This document shows, piece by piece, positions 12,311 through 24,200 of a stretch of DNA of 64,000 nt. The DNA is taken from assembly GCA_023525715.1 (NCBI GenBank), contig CM042009.1, positions 126,792,819 through 126,856,818 on the forward strand. The letters run 5' to 3'. This DNA is from Cichorium intybus (Eukaryota; Streptophyta; Magnoliopsida; Asterales; Asteraceae). Position numbers and translations under genes: made by a program. The notes under the pieces were generated by a model that ran no database searches, was not told the origin of the DNA, and saw only the letters and a list, made by a program, of their open reading frames with translations. Each line of letters opens with the position of its first letter. The first letter of the stretch is position 1.

Positions 12311-12315
12311 ACTAA

Positions 12316-12402
<87 letters not shown>
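12311..12402. repeat. Compound (CT)n-(TA)n microsatellite
   Basis: A CT run passes directly into a long TA run; the 72-aa ORF reading SLSLYIYIY is an artefact of it. Confidence 0.97.
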
Positions 12403-12403
<1 letters not shown>

Positions 12404-15400
12404 TACATTAAAAAGGAAAAATGGTTTCTAAAAATGGAAACTCTTAAAATTAAGAGATCCAACATAATAAGCATAAGGTACCAATTTTAAAGCACATATG
12501 CACCGCCCGTTTTGGATTCTATGAAATCGTCAAATTAAAAACTGAATCACAGATTGAGGGCTCCTCCTATGCTGATAAAATTCGGTAAATCACAGTTATA
12601 CCAAACTTTCCCCAATTCTAGGTCCACCATAATACGTAAATCCCCATATCGCGGTGGGCAATTGAAGATTTCTAAATTTCTTATTTCAAAATTCGGTAAA
12701 TCGTTCCTTTAATCTAGGTCCAGTCTTCGAATCCTATAAGAGGGAATCGTTCCTAGACTGGTATGATGCTTGGCATCTAGAAGTCGAGTACATTTCTACT
12801 GATCTACAGATTGAGGGTTCCTCCTATGCTGATAAAATGATCTGCATTATTAGTTTACCTCGCATCCACTCTCTCATAATCATCTGTTCCACTACCACCG
12901 ACAATTATTCTAGGATTCATATACCCAGCCCAGTGGTCGTAACATCCGCAGCGTTCTCACTGATCTTATTAAATTAGTCGAGTCCAGGGACTTCCTCTTC
13001 GTCCGTTAGAAAGACCATGTCACTCGACTCCCGCCAAGACCAGCGAAGATGATGATACGGGCTACGACGAATGTATTGTCCAATGCGACATGAATCTCAT
13101 CACTGGTATGTAATGTCATTTGATTTATCGATTAGTTTTACCGTCGATCTATGATTGACAAAGAAATCTGGTTATCAATTTGCAATTTGCTTGCTTTAGG
13201 GATTTTATGCATCATTATAATGGAAGATTTGCCAGACATCACATCTGGCTCATTCTCTTCGATTGATTCAATGACGTGACTCCATTAATCGTGACTCCAC
13301 TTTTTATATTCTAATTCCTTTCTAAATCCTCCGACAATTAAACGGTTCCACATAATTTAAACATGGGTAACATATTGAACATGCTCAATTTCAGGCTTGA
13401 TTTAACCCACTATCACTGGATACCTGCCAACCCAGATCGAAGTACTCATAATCTGAGGTAAAAAACTTATGTTCGACTTGAAAACAACTTAGATTTGCTA
13501 ATGTTTTAGTTGATTGGATCTTGGAAACATAGGACATAATTGTTACACATGTCTATCATTGTCTCTTTATTTTGTATACAAAATACCTAGATCTTAAACC
13601 GGCAAGGCACAATTGTTGAACCACAATTGTTATCAGCAAACAACTGCTACCGCCAACACTCACCGCTTTCACTGATCTCCTCATCCGTCTACAATATTGT
13701 ATTTTCTTGCAAGTGTCTTCTTATATTTAGATCTATATAGTCGTATCTACTTATATTTGATTTTTTGATGTAAAACAGGGTAGTGTTATGGATCCGAGAC
13801 AGATCTGAGTATATCTTTAAGTGAAAGTATACAATTCTAATGTTTTGTGTTAGATGTGTGTGCATGTGTGTTTGTTTATCTACTTGTATCTGATCGTTTT
13901 TCTTACATTTTACTGCTTACAAATAATGACATCGATTCTTTAGTTTTGATTTGTTTTTTCTATATATTATTGTTAGGTTACTCGATGTGTTTGAATGTAT
14001 TCTTGATAATAAACAAGAAGTTTGACTCCAATATAACCCAGGGTTCTAAAGGAAAATCAAACATTTGCAAGGTATTTTGTTTTTTTATTTCTAATAAAGT
14101 TTGGTATTTTGTTTTTAGATTTGAGAACAGAAGAAACATCCATCTTAAGCTCTTAATCGGGTAAGTTTTAAATAAATGACGCTCACAATTTTGATTGATT
14201 TTTTATTGATGATTTCTATGTATTACCTTGGGCGTGTGCAGTAAAATTCTTAAGTCTTCAAGAGAATTCTGAAGAAAAAAGTGTGGGTGAAATAGGGCAA
14301 TCCATTTTTTTTTTTTTTTTGAGATAAAGGTCAAGGAAAATAAGTTTTAAGCTTTATTGCCTTTGTTGTTGCCCGTGTGGATTGTGCCTTTCAAGGATTG
14401 TCACAGGTGTTTGGCGAGTTTATTACACTCACTACATGTCTTTCTTTAATCTAGATAGGTTCCTATATGATTAAAACTAACTCATTGAGTTTAAATGTTT
14501 GACATATACTTTTTAAATCTACTGATCTGGTTTTAATTTGGTGAAATTTTTTATTTTTGTTTCTAGCGACGGGGTCAAATACATGGAATACAGTGGATAT
14601 TCCTCTTGGAAAGGGAAGTAGGAGATGTCTTTAGATACCTTGCTAATGTAGGATGCTATAAGAAATAAATCAAGGAAGCTATGTTGCTATTTCTTGCTAA
14701 AGTACTTCCATTTGTTTGTATATCTTGCATTCATTTTTTTTTAACAAAGTTGAGTAAAAAGGAGGCAAGTATTTTCATTTGTTGGTATGTCTTGGAGTGT
14801 TTTTTAAACTTATTTCTGACTTAATATGTTTATAATATTTAATTTTATCTCTAAACTGCTTTCAACATATAAGCTTGGTCGTTTATATTCATATATTTGT
14901 GGTTGTAGATATACCGGCAATCTGGCATAGAGTTGTGAAAATTTGCTTATTTACTAGACATTGGCATCTTACACATGTGTTTTTTTTGTTTTAATTTGAT
15001 ATTTCTTTAAAGATGACATTAAAGTAAATTAGATCTAGCCCTTTCCAAGATAAATTTGTTTTTTTTTTGCCAATGGCATCTACCTTAATATTTTAACGGA
15101 ATGAATTAATTTGAGATGTTTCATATTTTCATCTCAAGTTATTTTTTGGTGTTTGCTAACATTTATTTGACGTTACCCTCAAATTGAAGGATATCGTATT
15201 TAACCCTTCAAGTGATGCAGTTAGATCATTTGCCCTTTTTGGCACTAAGTTGACTATGTTAGTCGGTTAGATTACCATTATAAAAATATTGATGTATTTT
15301 CATGGTGAATGATGTTTGTCAATGCATTGTCTGTTCTCAATAAATTAAACTAATCTTCTCAAGAAACCTAGGATTCCTGATATGAAACTATTCGTGACCC

Positions 15401-15418
15401 ATCGAAAAGAAACTAATC
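12403..15418. other. Long stretch with exon-like fragments but no recognised gene
   Basis: The phrase CAGATTGAGGG-CTCCTCCTATGCTGAT occurs near 12552 and again, almost identical, near 12806, showing a duplication about 254 bp apart. Short coding-like pieces occur: one near 12755-12845 reading DWYDAWHLEVEYISTD, one near 12950-13050 reading RSVLTDLIKLVESRDF followed by a stop, and one near 14027-14072 reading KKFDSNITQGSKGKSN before a GTATTTTG donor-like site. They may be remains of one old spliced gene on the plus strand, but I recognise no family and the frames are broken. The rest is T-rich, intron-like sequence. Confidence 0.35.
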
Positions 15419-15902
15419 TGTTAGTGTATCTCACATTGGTGCGACACAGTCATATAAGTTTGTATATATGTTGGAGTCTCCCCTCTCTCCACAAGGGCTC
15501 TTTTGGAGAGACACTATTGGGCTTCACATATATTTACATGGTATCAGAGCCGGTGTCCCGCACCCCCGAACCTCATCGAGCCTACGTCTCTGAGGGGGAG
15601 TGTTAGTGTATCCCACATTGGTGCGACACGGTCATATAAGTTTGTATATATGTTGGAGTCTCCCCTCTCTCCACAAGGGCTCTTTTGGAGAGACAATCTT
15701 GGGCTCCACATATATTTACATGGTATCAGAGCCGGTGTCCCGCACCCCCGAACCTCATCGAGCCTACGTCTCTGAGGGGGAGTGTTAGTGTATCCCACAT
15801 TGGTGCGACACGGTCCTATAAGTTTGTATATATGTTGGAATCTCCCCTCTCTCCACAAGGGCTCTTTTGGAGAGACACTATTGGGCTTCACATATATTTA
15901 CA
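15419..15902 (+). mobile_element. TRIM retrotransposon with three tandem LTRs
   Basis: Three 120-bp LTRs (15419-15538, 15601-15720, 15783-15902) each begin TGTTAGTGTAT and end ATATTTACA. The first two are followed at once by TGGTATCAGAGCC, the primer-binding site complementary to initiator methionine tRNA, and a 62-bp internal region ending in the purine tract TGAGGGGGAG just before the next LTR. The period is exactly 182 bp. The whole array is flanked by TAATC on both sides (15414-15418 and 15903-15907), so it behaves as a single insertion. It has no coding capacity and must have moved using enzymes from another element. Overlapping ORFs here are artefacts of the repeat. Confidence 0.95.
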
Positions 15903-15907
15903 TAATC

Positions 15908-16189
15908 ATCATCCAAAAGTTATCCGTCAAAATAATACTAATCGTTACTACAAGGTAAAAAATTCACAAAAACCTTTTCTTGAAAAAAAAAAGAATTCAC
16001 CTCATACCGAAAGGAAACTTATTGCCGAAAAGGACTATTCACCAACGGGTTTTAGTTCACTTTAACGAAACATCGAAATTAAACTATCGTGTTTTAGTTC
16101 ATTTTAGCGAAACATCACTGAACTGCACTGTGCTCACCCCTAACAATTTGTGTCCCGCCGCATTGCACGGGTAACAGTATAGATATATT
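15908..16189 (+). other. Non-coding stretch ending in a degenerate Helitron-like 3' end
   Basis: Near 16153-16185 the sequence CCCGCCGCATTGCACGGG forms a short GC hairpin followed a few bases later by AGTATAGAT. This resembles a decayed Helitron terminus and closely matches the better one at 16585-16614. The rest shows duplicated TTTTAGTTCA-TTT phrases and no gene. Confidence 0.4.
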
Positions 16190-16612
16190 TGAATTATAGA
16201 AATAGTCTATTATAGAATCCTAATTTTATTTGGAATATGATATATTTTTGAAAGACAATATATGAAAGCATTGAAACTACTCTTCGAGGTACAGAAATAG
16301 TCTATTATAGAATCCTAATTTTATTTCTCTCTATGACATAAGTGTACTTTCATTTTTGTTCCTTATTAAGATATTGTAATTTAAAAAAATTTACCCATGA
16401 TATATACCATTGGATTTAACTAGAATATTGATTTTCAGCCAACAGGATGAATTGAAAAAACCTTAACCAGGCGTCTACGTTTGGATTTTGTGTGTGACAT
16501 ATTTATACAACTTACCAAATCGAATAACTCATACCTTAAAAATAATAATCGTCGAACCTTATCCCCACCCCCCTCCTATTAGCGCCCGCCGCATTGCGCG
16601 GGTCCACGACTA

Positions 16613-16614
<2 letters not shown>
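16190..16614 (+). mobile_element. Helitron-type 3' terminus, non-autonomous element likely
   Basis: At 16585-16602 a hairpin has stem CCCGC/GCGGG and a short loop, and the sequence ends CGACTAG just before T at 16614. A GC-rich hairpin followed within about 12 bases by CTAG and insertion before T is the usual plant Helitron 3' end. A 5' end could not be fixed; a TCTATTATAGAATCC phrase occurring at about 16205 and 16303 (a direct repeat about 98 bp apart) is a candidate. No helicase or Rep sequence is present. Confidence 0.5.

Positions 16615-16681
<67 letters not shown>
16614..16681. repeat. (TA)n microsatellite
   Basis: A pure TA run immediately after the Helitron-like terminus. Confidence 0.97.
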
Positions 16682-16688
<7 letters not shown>

Positions 16689-17257
16689 TCAATTTTAAAA
16701 AGCTGTAATCTTAAATAAACTCCATCATCTTAAATAAACTCTCTCCTGATGTATGTATGTTTGATTTTGCACACACAAATCCCATCATAAGGTTTTTTAG
16801 TACCACCCATTAAAAAATTTCTTAAAAAATGCTATATTTAAAAAAAAAAAAATTAGAAAAATCTCAAAGAACTCCAATGGATTGTCCGTCTTTAAAAAAC
16901 ACTTTCGTCTAATTTTCCGGTCGTGATGTTTTAGTACCACCCATTAAAAAATTTCTTAAAAAATGCTATATTTAAAAAAAAAGAAATTAGAAAAATCTCA
17001 AAGAACTCCAATGGATTGTCCGTCTTTAAAAAACACTTTCGTCTAATTTTCCGGTCGTCATAAATCCATCGGAAAATTTTCCGGCCGTCATAAATCCATC
17101 GGTATTTCCGACTGGATTAGAGGCATGTATTATGGTGTCACTTATGTGTTGCCCTTCCGTTGCAAAATAGGGGTTTTATTGGAATTCCGTCGGTATTTTC
17201 TAACCAAATTTTCCCTAGGTAACTTTCTATAGGTAATGACCCTCTTTTGTAGTAGTG
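16682..17257. mobile_element. CACTA right-end fragment with tandem repeats
   Basis: The segment ends CCTCTTTTGTAGTAGTG at 17257, the inverse of the usual CACTACTACAAAAGAGG terminus of CACTA elements. Inside, a unit of about 134 bp starting TAGTACCACCCATT occurs at about 16798 and again at 16932, followed by copies of CATAAATCCATCGG and CCGTCGG-type motifs that look like subterminal binding sites. The left end is not visible, so this may be a truncated MITE-like derivative. Confidence 0.55.
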
Positions 17258-17778
17258 CACCACCACCCTTCTACATCCGTCCCTGCGCAGTTGGGCCTTC
17301 AAGGCTTCAACCATAAAGATGGTGTTGGTCAAGATAGCAACAAGATGTTCAACCACCATTGCATTCATAAAAAAACTATAACAATAAAGGTGGTGGTGAT
17401 GACTGGACCAAGATGAATCACCATATTTCCTTGACAAGGCTAAAACAGCAGATCGTGGCTCGATCTGATGGTGTTGGTGATGATAGCAATTATACAATGC
17501 CTTGATCACCAACATCACAACTTGTTTTTGTAAGATATATATGCGCTACTTCAAACATAGTTTACTATAAAAGGAACGTATTTCCAAATTTAGAAACTTA
17601 CAAAATCCAAGATTAGGGTTTCTGAAATTAACATAAACCCTGGAAACCAATATGCCTTGCCGATCTACCACTACCGTAATTCTGATTATATTCCTAAAAA
17701 ATACAAATTTCCCAACTTATCCTCCAATGGATTTTCTTGATACTACAGTAGTATTTTTATCGCAGTGAAATTACAAAT
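17258..17778. other. 3' flank of the homeodomain gene
   Basis: From about 17530 to 17778 the sequence is AT-rich and probably contains the 3' untranslated region of the minus-strand gene that ends at 17779. The GATGGTG-rich stretch 17290-17510 shows duplicated phrases (GGTGTTGGT, GATAGCAA) but no recognised gene. Confidence 0.4.
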
Positions 17779-20700
17779 CTACCCCACAAAATCATGAATC
17801 AACTGACCTCCAAACCGCTGCCTGAGCTGATGTTCATGTTGCTGCAACTGTTGCACATGTTCCGCATTTTGTCTTAATCCCAATGTAAGTGAAACAGGCC
17901 CAACCCCACCAGCTTCAAATGTTGTACGTGGGTAGGGCATGATGTTTGTAAAAGACCGGTCCATAGTGGCTTGAGGAATCTGATACTCTGGCCTTGACCG
18001 TTTCTCATGATCCCATAGTTGCCCATTTGGTTCATTTTGACTGTTTATCATGGTTAAGGTTCCAGAGTTTCTTGAACAATCTGGTTGTTGCTTGTTTGCC
18101 ATTGAGCTCATGTCCACCCGGTTCGTGTCTTGACCATCAGTTGGAGGATTGTTTGTGTTGGTGTTTGAGTCCACCAAACCTTTAGTTTCAAGGGTATGGA
18201 TTTCCTCAACCATAGGCTTCCAAATGCGCACTCGGGCATTTATGAACCAATTTGAAACCTGACTCAATGACCAAAACATTATATTAGGGCATTATCTTCT
18301 AACCAACACTAAAACCTATTTTCTAAATTAAACATAGTGTCAAGTTCCTCCAAGTACCCAACACCAAATATTACAACAAATTTGGTGTCAGTGTTATAGC
18401 AGAAATTCTTCCTTAAACTTCGAGATTATTCACTTTTAGTCTATTGTTTGTATAATAATATTTTATATTTAATATTGTCACTTCTGTTATTATATTATAA
18501 ATTAATTTTAATATTATTACTTGTGTTATTATAAAATAACCGAATATATTTATTTTTTTGTTGTGTAATTATTTAATAATATAAGTTATTAGGTTATTGT
18601 AACAACGAAGATAGGAATCAACTATCAAGTTTGTGAAAAACTGATAAATATAAAGGTTGCGTTTTAAAAACTGTAAATGTTCGAAAAAGAGGAATAGACA
18701 TAATACTCTTCTGGGTTCTAAAAATAGTGTAAGAGTTGGTGAGTATTTAGAATTTCCACTCATTTTACACCATTCCATCAATTTGAATTAAAAAATAGGT
18801 TTGGGGTAGGAGACGGTCTTACCTTAACCTAAAGCAATCTTATGAGATGGAGCGACTATATTAAATCATATCTATACTTACTAACCTGATTTCTGGTTAG
18901 TCCTGTTTGAGTCGCCAACATGTGCTTGTCCGCATCGGATGGGTACCTAAAAATATAAAGTTAGCCCGTTTTTTGTTTTGTAACATACAAGCTCTCAAAT
19001 TATAATCGCATGCACTAATATGAAGGGTATAGTGTGTTACGGGTGAAGAAAATGGTCAAACAGCCAAGCTTTTAGAACCGAGACTGCACGTTCAGGAAGA
19101 CCTCGTTGAGGGCGCCACACGGGTTGTTGGTTTCCAAAGATTCCCGTTCCACCACTGGATTTACCGTGTCTTTGGAAGTTATGGTCCATAGCTTTTAACT
19201 GAGTCAATGAATCCGTTGTATTAGCATCAAATTGTTTACTACTGCTTGCACCGATGGTTGGAGAACACAAGTCGTCAAAGGTTTTCTTCATTTGTGTAAG
19301 TTGCTCAGAAATGGCAGTCTTGATAAAGTGGAAATGTCGAGACACTGACTTGAGAGCCAAAGAAACGTAAGGAGTAGCCGAACTAAGTCCGGCGACTGTT
19401 TCAAAAGATGAAATCACCATTTGCATCTGCTGATTATATTGCTTGTACCGTCTGCATACCTTTGAAAAGCAAAACAAGAACCATCAACATCGAAAGGTGT
19501 AATTATAAAGAAAATGAAAAAGAATAGTAGATTCAAGATATCGCTTTTGTGGGTTCGTTCTAGAAAATTCGTTGGAAGTGGAGACATAGCATGTGAAAGT
19601 TCAATTATGGTGTGATTAGAGACTTTAAGAGTGACGAAATAGTGGGGTAACTACAGTTGAAAGTATGTTTAATTGGTCTTGTAATAAGAAAGTTTTCAAA
19701 TCTATTATTGATTTTGACCCCCTAAAAATTTCAGTTTTCTCCAATATAAAAGTACGTTTGTGGGACCGCTAGTCGCGATCATTTCAAATCGTTAAGAGGA
19801 AACACTATCCTTCAAGTCTCGAAGGGCAATCTGTCCATTCGAGACGAAAGTAACACGAGGATGGCCAAGAAAAAAACAAAAGAAAAGGTAACGCTTTTCG
19901 TCCATGTTATCATATCAGAGTAAGAAAGAATAGTATTCACTAGTGAAAAAAGATGGTAAGTAGTCATAGTACAAATGTTTGTCAACCAACATCCGGTGGG
20001 AATGTTGTGTCACACGCTTTTCACATAGTACAGCTATTCCTTGCATGTTTTGAGCGACCTAAAACGAGTTATTACCTCTATTCAGTACAATAAGTTTTTG
20101 ATAAAAGATTGTGAAAGATCGACGTACACAATTCTTCAGCAAAAATCACGCGGATCCCATATAAAATAGTTGCGTAAAAATAATCTCACAAAAAAATGTC
20201 TCACAGATTTAAAAAGCATGTGTCGTACAAAATTTTGGCAACAAGACCCAAAATGCATGTTTTAAATCACAAAATGTGTATAGAAACCACTAAAAATAGT
20301 ATAATACATGTTTTAAGGAACCGGTTAGGTCATGATGAATTACTAATTAAGAGTATAAATTACGACCTATTTGAACACTAATTAATAAAAGAGTATAAAA
20401 TATAACCACTCGGATACGAAGCTCTCCGAAAGAATTGTCTTCATTTACTTGAGTGATTATTTGAGAGTTTTGATAAGGCAAAGATGAATCATCCATGTTA
20501 AAGAAAATGACGAAGAACAACATTAACTACAAAAATTAAACAAATACCTCCTCCTGCATATATAGTAACTTGGCCTTCTTTTGATGAAACTCCGGCCGAT
20601 ATGATTCAGAAAGAGAGCTGCTCCCACCACTAATATGTTCGTTCGAACCGTAGATTGAAGAAGATGAAGCACCGGAGGCACCAGACTCAGTGGAAACCCT

Positions 20701-21789
20701 ACTCATTTCTTCTTCAAGAATCTTGTGAGTGCTTTCACATGTTTGAACCAACTCGTGACCCCCAATATTACAATTATCATTCAATAATTCTTGCGCCGGC
20801 TTTAAATACTTAGAATTCTTGAGAATCGTAGCGTAACCCGTGAAAGGACCGAGCGGGCCAACATTCCGAAGAGCAAAAGAAGACAAACCCATCAACTGTT
20901 TTGGGTCGGCATGGGCTAAAAGATCACTCTTTAAAACTTTCGGAACCGAATGTAGGTTTGGAAACTCGGTTTTAGCTTGAGGAACTGACGAAAGTGATAA
21001 AGATAAGCCTTGTGTGATGCAAGTGTTCTCGTTTGTACCCACTGTTGTTCCTTCTCTTTGATCGTTACTTCTATTAGCTATGAACCCTAACTGATCGGAA
21101 GCGTTCATCCAACAAGGAATCGGCTGATTTATCTCAAGAAAGTTTTTCCCTTGATGAACATGGGTTCCAACGGTGGCCGATGTAACAACCTCTTGTAGAG
21201 TGTTTTGGTAATACGGTGACGAACTGAACGCCGGAACTTCACCGTAATTCTTCTGATCACCCAAATGAACGTGTTGCAAATCGTGATTATATCCGAAACA
21301 CGGTTTCGATGAGGCCCCGCCGTCAACTACCATCGGAGAATTGGAGTTGCTTTGATCGAGACACATGGAAGCAACATTAGAGTAACTAACAACATTCCAG
21401 TCACCGCTAACTTGCAGCTGGTTTTGAGAACTAGCAACAGTTTTCCAATTCCCACCGTTTTGTGGGTTGTCGGCGATAACTTTACACGATACCGGGTGGG
21501 GGAAATTCGCCGGAGAAGAACCAGAACCTGAATTTTGTTCATGGGAAACAAAAGCATGGTTGGGCGGTATCAGAAGTTGTGGATTACTAGCAACAGAATT
21601 AAGCATTTCGGAAGGGAATACATTCGGATCGTACGAAACGGATCCGTATCTGGGTCGATGAACTTCAAAGTGAGAGTCTTGTGATAAATGTTGGTGGTTC
21701 GGCTCGTCGGAGTTTTGCTGAAATCTCAACTTATGTCGCCGGCTTTTCTGGGCTACGTGAGATTCCGTTCTCAGATTGTTCATCTCCAT
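17779..21789 (-). CDS. BEL1-like TALE homeodomain transcription factor
   Basis: Four coding exons on the minus strand join in frame: 21789-20548, 19459-19041, 18946-18886 and 18258-17779, giving 733 aa. All junctions are GT-AG, and the 61-bp third exon inside the homeobox is a TALE hallmark. Seen in order: a GLSLSLSS motif, a SKY region (GPLGPFTGYATILKNSKYL, residues about 311-340), a BELL domain (from FHQKKAKLLYMQEE at about 401 to about 490), a homeodomain (WRPQRGLPERAVSVLKAWLF to WFINARVRIWKPM, about 528-592, with the three-residue PYP loop and the Asn of WFINAR), and a C-terminal VSLTLGL motif. BELL proteins dimerise with KNOX proteins in the nucleus to control meristem and organ patterning. 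The ATG at 21789 is chosen because the longer frame starts only with TTG. It is the only intact host gene in the window; which BLH paralogue it is cannot be settled by eye. Confidence 0.95.
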
Positions 21790-22200
21790 GAAATTCAAAA
21801 ATATATTATCTTCTCACCAAATAAACAACAAAAGCTTTGGCTTGATTCAGAACTGTCAAATTCCCTGCATGAAAACAATCAAGGTATGAAACTTGATCTC
21901 TAAAAAACCATACGAGCAACAATAACAATTATAAAAAGCTTTTGAATTTTTATAAAACCCAATCAAGATACAGGATGGAGGCCACGCGGACATTCATATA
22001 GAGTTCATGGAATCACCTCATAGATGACGGGAAGGAGATCTTCATCAAGGAAAGCGCCTGCCGGAGAAAGTAGAGCTAACATCATCGACGGAGAGAAGGT
22101 TAAGAATGGTGGCGTGAGGTGGAGAGAGAAGGAGAGCTTTAGGACAATGATTGCAAAGGTGATAATTAAGTCCAGTTGGCTTTTTAGACTTCTCGTGTCT
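21790..22200 (-). promoter_or_regulatory. Probable 5' leader of the BEL1-like gene, with an intron
   Basis: On the minus strand, TTGTTTTCATGCAG (ending at 21865) is a good splice acceptor 76 bases upstream of the ATG. A donor candidate GAG|GTGATTCC lies at 22016, which would make a 152-bp intron (21865-22016). The region 22017-22200 reads as a CT-rich leader (CTCCTTCTCTCTCC) typical of plant 5' untranslated regions. BEL1-like genes commonly have a leader intron. This is inferred from sequence signals only. Confidence 0.5.
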
Positions 22201-22493
22201 CAAAGACCTAGAGATTTAACGACGTTAAGATTTGACGGGCTGCTATTCGGGTTGCCTGCGGCGGAGGCTGACGGGGCTGGATTGTAGAAAGGATATGGGT
22301 TTAGAAAAACACCCCTAGTCGGCCAATTAATTACGAAAGTGTCTTTGATTATCTTGCCTTTTTGCAGGGGCCACATAGATTTGACGCCTATTAATTGGAT
22401 GTACCCGAATCTCTCTACGATGCATCTCTCTCCACGACCATACAAATTTTGCCACCTAACATTTCGTATTTCTAACTTCATCCATAATATTTA
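22201..22493 (-). other. Upstream region of the BEL1-like gene
   Basis: This is the roughly 300 bp between the presumed leader and the upstream MITE. It should hold the core promoter, but no unambiguous TATA box or transcript start could be assigned. Confidence 0.35.
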
Positions 22494-23606
22494 GGTACGT
22501 TTAGTTACGAAAAAGTGTTCCGTTTTTTGGAAAAATTTTCCAAGAAAAAATGAGAATTTAGAAAACGCGTTTAGTTCGTCAATTTTTCCAAAGTTTTCCA
22601 AGAAAATGAAAATTTTTCATTTTTCCAAAATTACAAAAAATTTGGAAAATTTTGGAAAACCCAAAATTATTGTTCTAAATTTTTCTATTTCCAAAATTTT
22701 TCTAAAATATACAAAAACACACTCATTCTCACCTACACCCCCAAAATTACATCTACACCCACACCTACCTACCCCCACCCCACCCTACCTACCCTACCCC
22801 ACCCCACCCCACCCACCCACCCTACCCATACCACCAACACCCACCCCACCCCACCCAACACCATTCCACCCACCACCCACCCACCCTACCCCACCCCACC
22901 TCACCACCCACCCACCCCCACCCCTACCCCACCACCCACCCACCCCCACCCCTACCCCACCACCCACCCACCCCCACCCCACCCAACACCTCACTCCACC
23001 TCCACCTCTAATTACCCCTATCCCACCCCACCCAACACCACCACCCACCCCCACCTCACTCCACCTCCACCTCCACTTACCCCCATCCCACCCACCTCTA
23101 CCCCACCCCACACCACCACCCACACCCACCTCACTCCACCCCATACACCCACCCCATCCACCCTACCCCACCACCCACCCACCCACCCCTACCCCGACTC
23201 CGACTCCACCTCACCCACCCCCACCTCCACCCCACCCCACCCCACACCACCACCCACCCCCACCTCACTCCACCTCCACCTACTCCTACCTCACCCACCC
23301 ACCCCTACCCCGACTCCACCCCACCCACCCCCACCTCCACCCACCCCATCCCCCACTTCCACCTACCCGTACCCCACCCCACCCAACCACCCATCCCAAA
23401 TCAAAAATTGGAAAATGAAAATTGATAGAAAATTGATATGTAAACACGTTTTCTGTTTTTCTATAATAGAAAATGAAAACGGAATCGGTTTTATCTAAAC
23501 ACGTTTTCTAAATTTTCAATAGAAAACTGAAAATGAAAACTCATTTCGTTTTTCTGAAAATGAAAAATGGAAAACGGAAAACAGTTTTCCGCAACTAAAC
23601 GCAACC
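22494..23606. mobile_element. PIF/Harbinger-type MITE carrying a C-rich repeat block
   Basis: The left end GGTACGTTTAGTTACG and the inverted right end GGTTGCGTTTAGTTGCGG form imperfect terminal inverted repeats. The element is bounded by TTA on both sides (22491-22493 and 23607-23609), the 3-bp duplication of PIF/Harbinger elements. The arms (about 240 and 200 bp) are built of TTTTCCA/GGAAAA phrases that pair with each other. Between them lies about 660 bp of CCCCACCCA-type repeat. No transposase is encoded; the 270-aa Pro/Thr/His-rich reading frame is an artefact of the repeat. Confidence 0.75.
22735..23400. repeat. C-rich (CCCACCCCA/CCTCCA) low-complexity array
   Basis: The plus strand is almost entirely C, A and T with runs of CCC and CCCC separated by one or two bases; the minus strand is GGGTGGGGTGG-like. 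Higher-order repeats are visible: blocks with CACCCCACCCAACACC and CCTCACTCCACCTCCACCT recur three or four times. Runs of three to four G at this spacing fit the G-quadruplex consensus many times over. Confidence 0.95.
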
Positions 23607-23609
23607 TTA

Positions 23610-24122
23610 GCTTTTGCAACACTTTTTTATTTTGTAGAATTATAAACATCATCTTCAAAAGTTTTTTCATGCATGAGTTGTTTTAGTATTAGGCTACATG
23701 GTGCCGATGTCATCGACATTCTATACATCTAAACAAAGAAAAAAATGACAATGGTGTAGGAGACATGGAATGGTGTTGATGGCATAAAAAGAAGAGCGAC
23801 AGAGAGAAATATTTCTTACAAACCTGGTGAACCGATGTGGGTATTGAGGGGTTGTCCATGCTGATGGTATGGCTTACTATGCCGGATGACAACGACATCC
23901 CTCACTCGGAACCGTTAATCCTTAAACAATTATATCTACCTATTTAAATTGTTTTATAAAACATTGTTCTTTAACTTTTCATTATTAAACATATATGTAA
24001 ACATTTATATTATATTTAAAATATATATAGTTGTTATTACAAATATTGATTTTTAAAATTTATATATTTAGTATGTTAGATAAAATAATAAAATATAATA
24101 AATTGTTTTTAAAATGAATGTG

Positions 24123-24125
<3 letters not shown>
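23610..24125. other. No gene recognised
   Basis: AT-rich sequence. A stretch near 23720-23900 contains repeated ATGGTGT and ATGGAATGGTG phrases but no coherent reading frame of a known family. Confidence 0.4.

Positions 24126-24197
<72 letters not shown>
24126..24197. repeat. (TA)n microsatellite, left flank of MITE
   Basis: A pure TA run of about 36 units. Confidence 0.97.

Positions 24198-24200
<3 letters not shown>

Noticed and set aside
15382..16065. Overlapping ORFs on both strands that repeat the same peptide
   Set aside because: They are readings of the TRIM LTR repeats, which are non-coding.
20536..21798. A start for the homeodomain protein three codons further upstream
   Set aside because: The codon at 21798 is TTG, not ATG; the first ATG in frame is at 21789.
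22606..23418. 270-codon ORF rich in Pro, Thr and His, and a 116-codon Gly/Trp-rich ORF on the other strand
   Set aside because: Both come from the CCCACCCC low-complexity array, which lacks stops by composition in every frame; there is no domain, leader or splice context.
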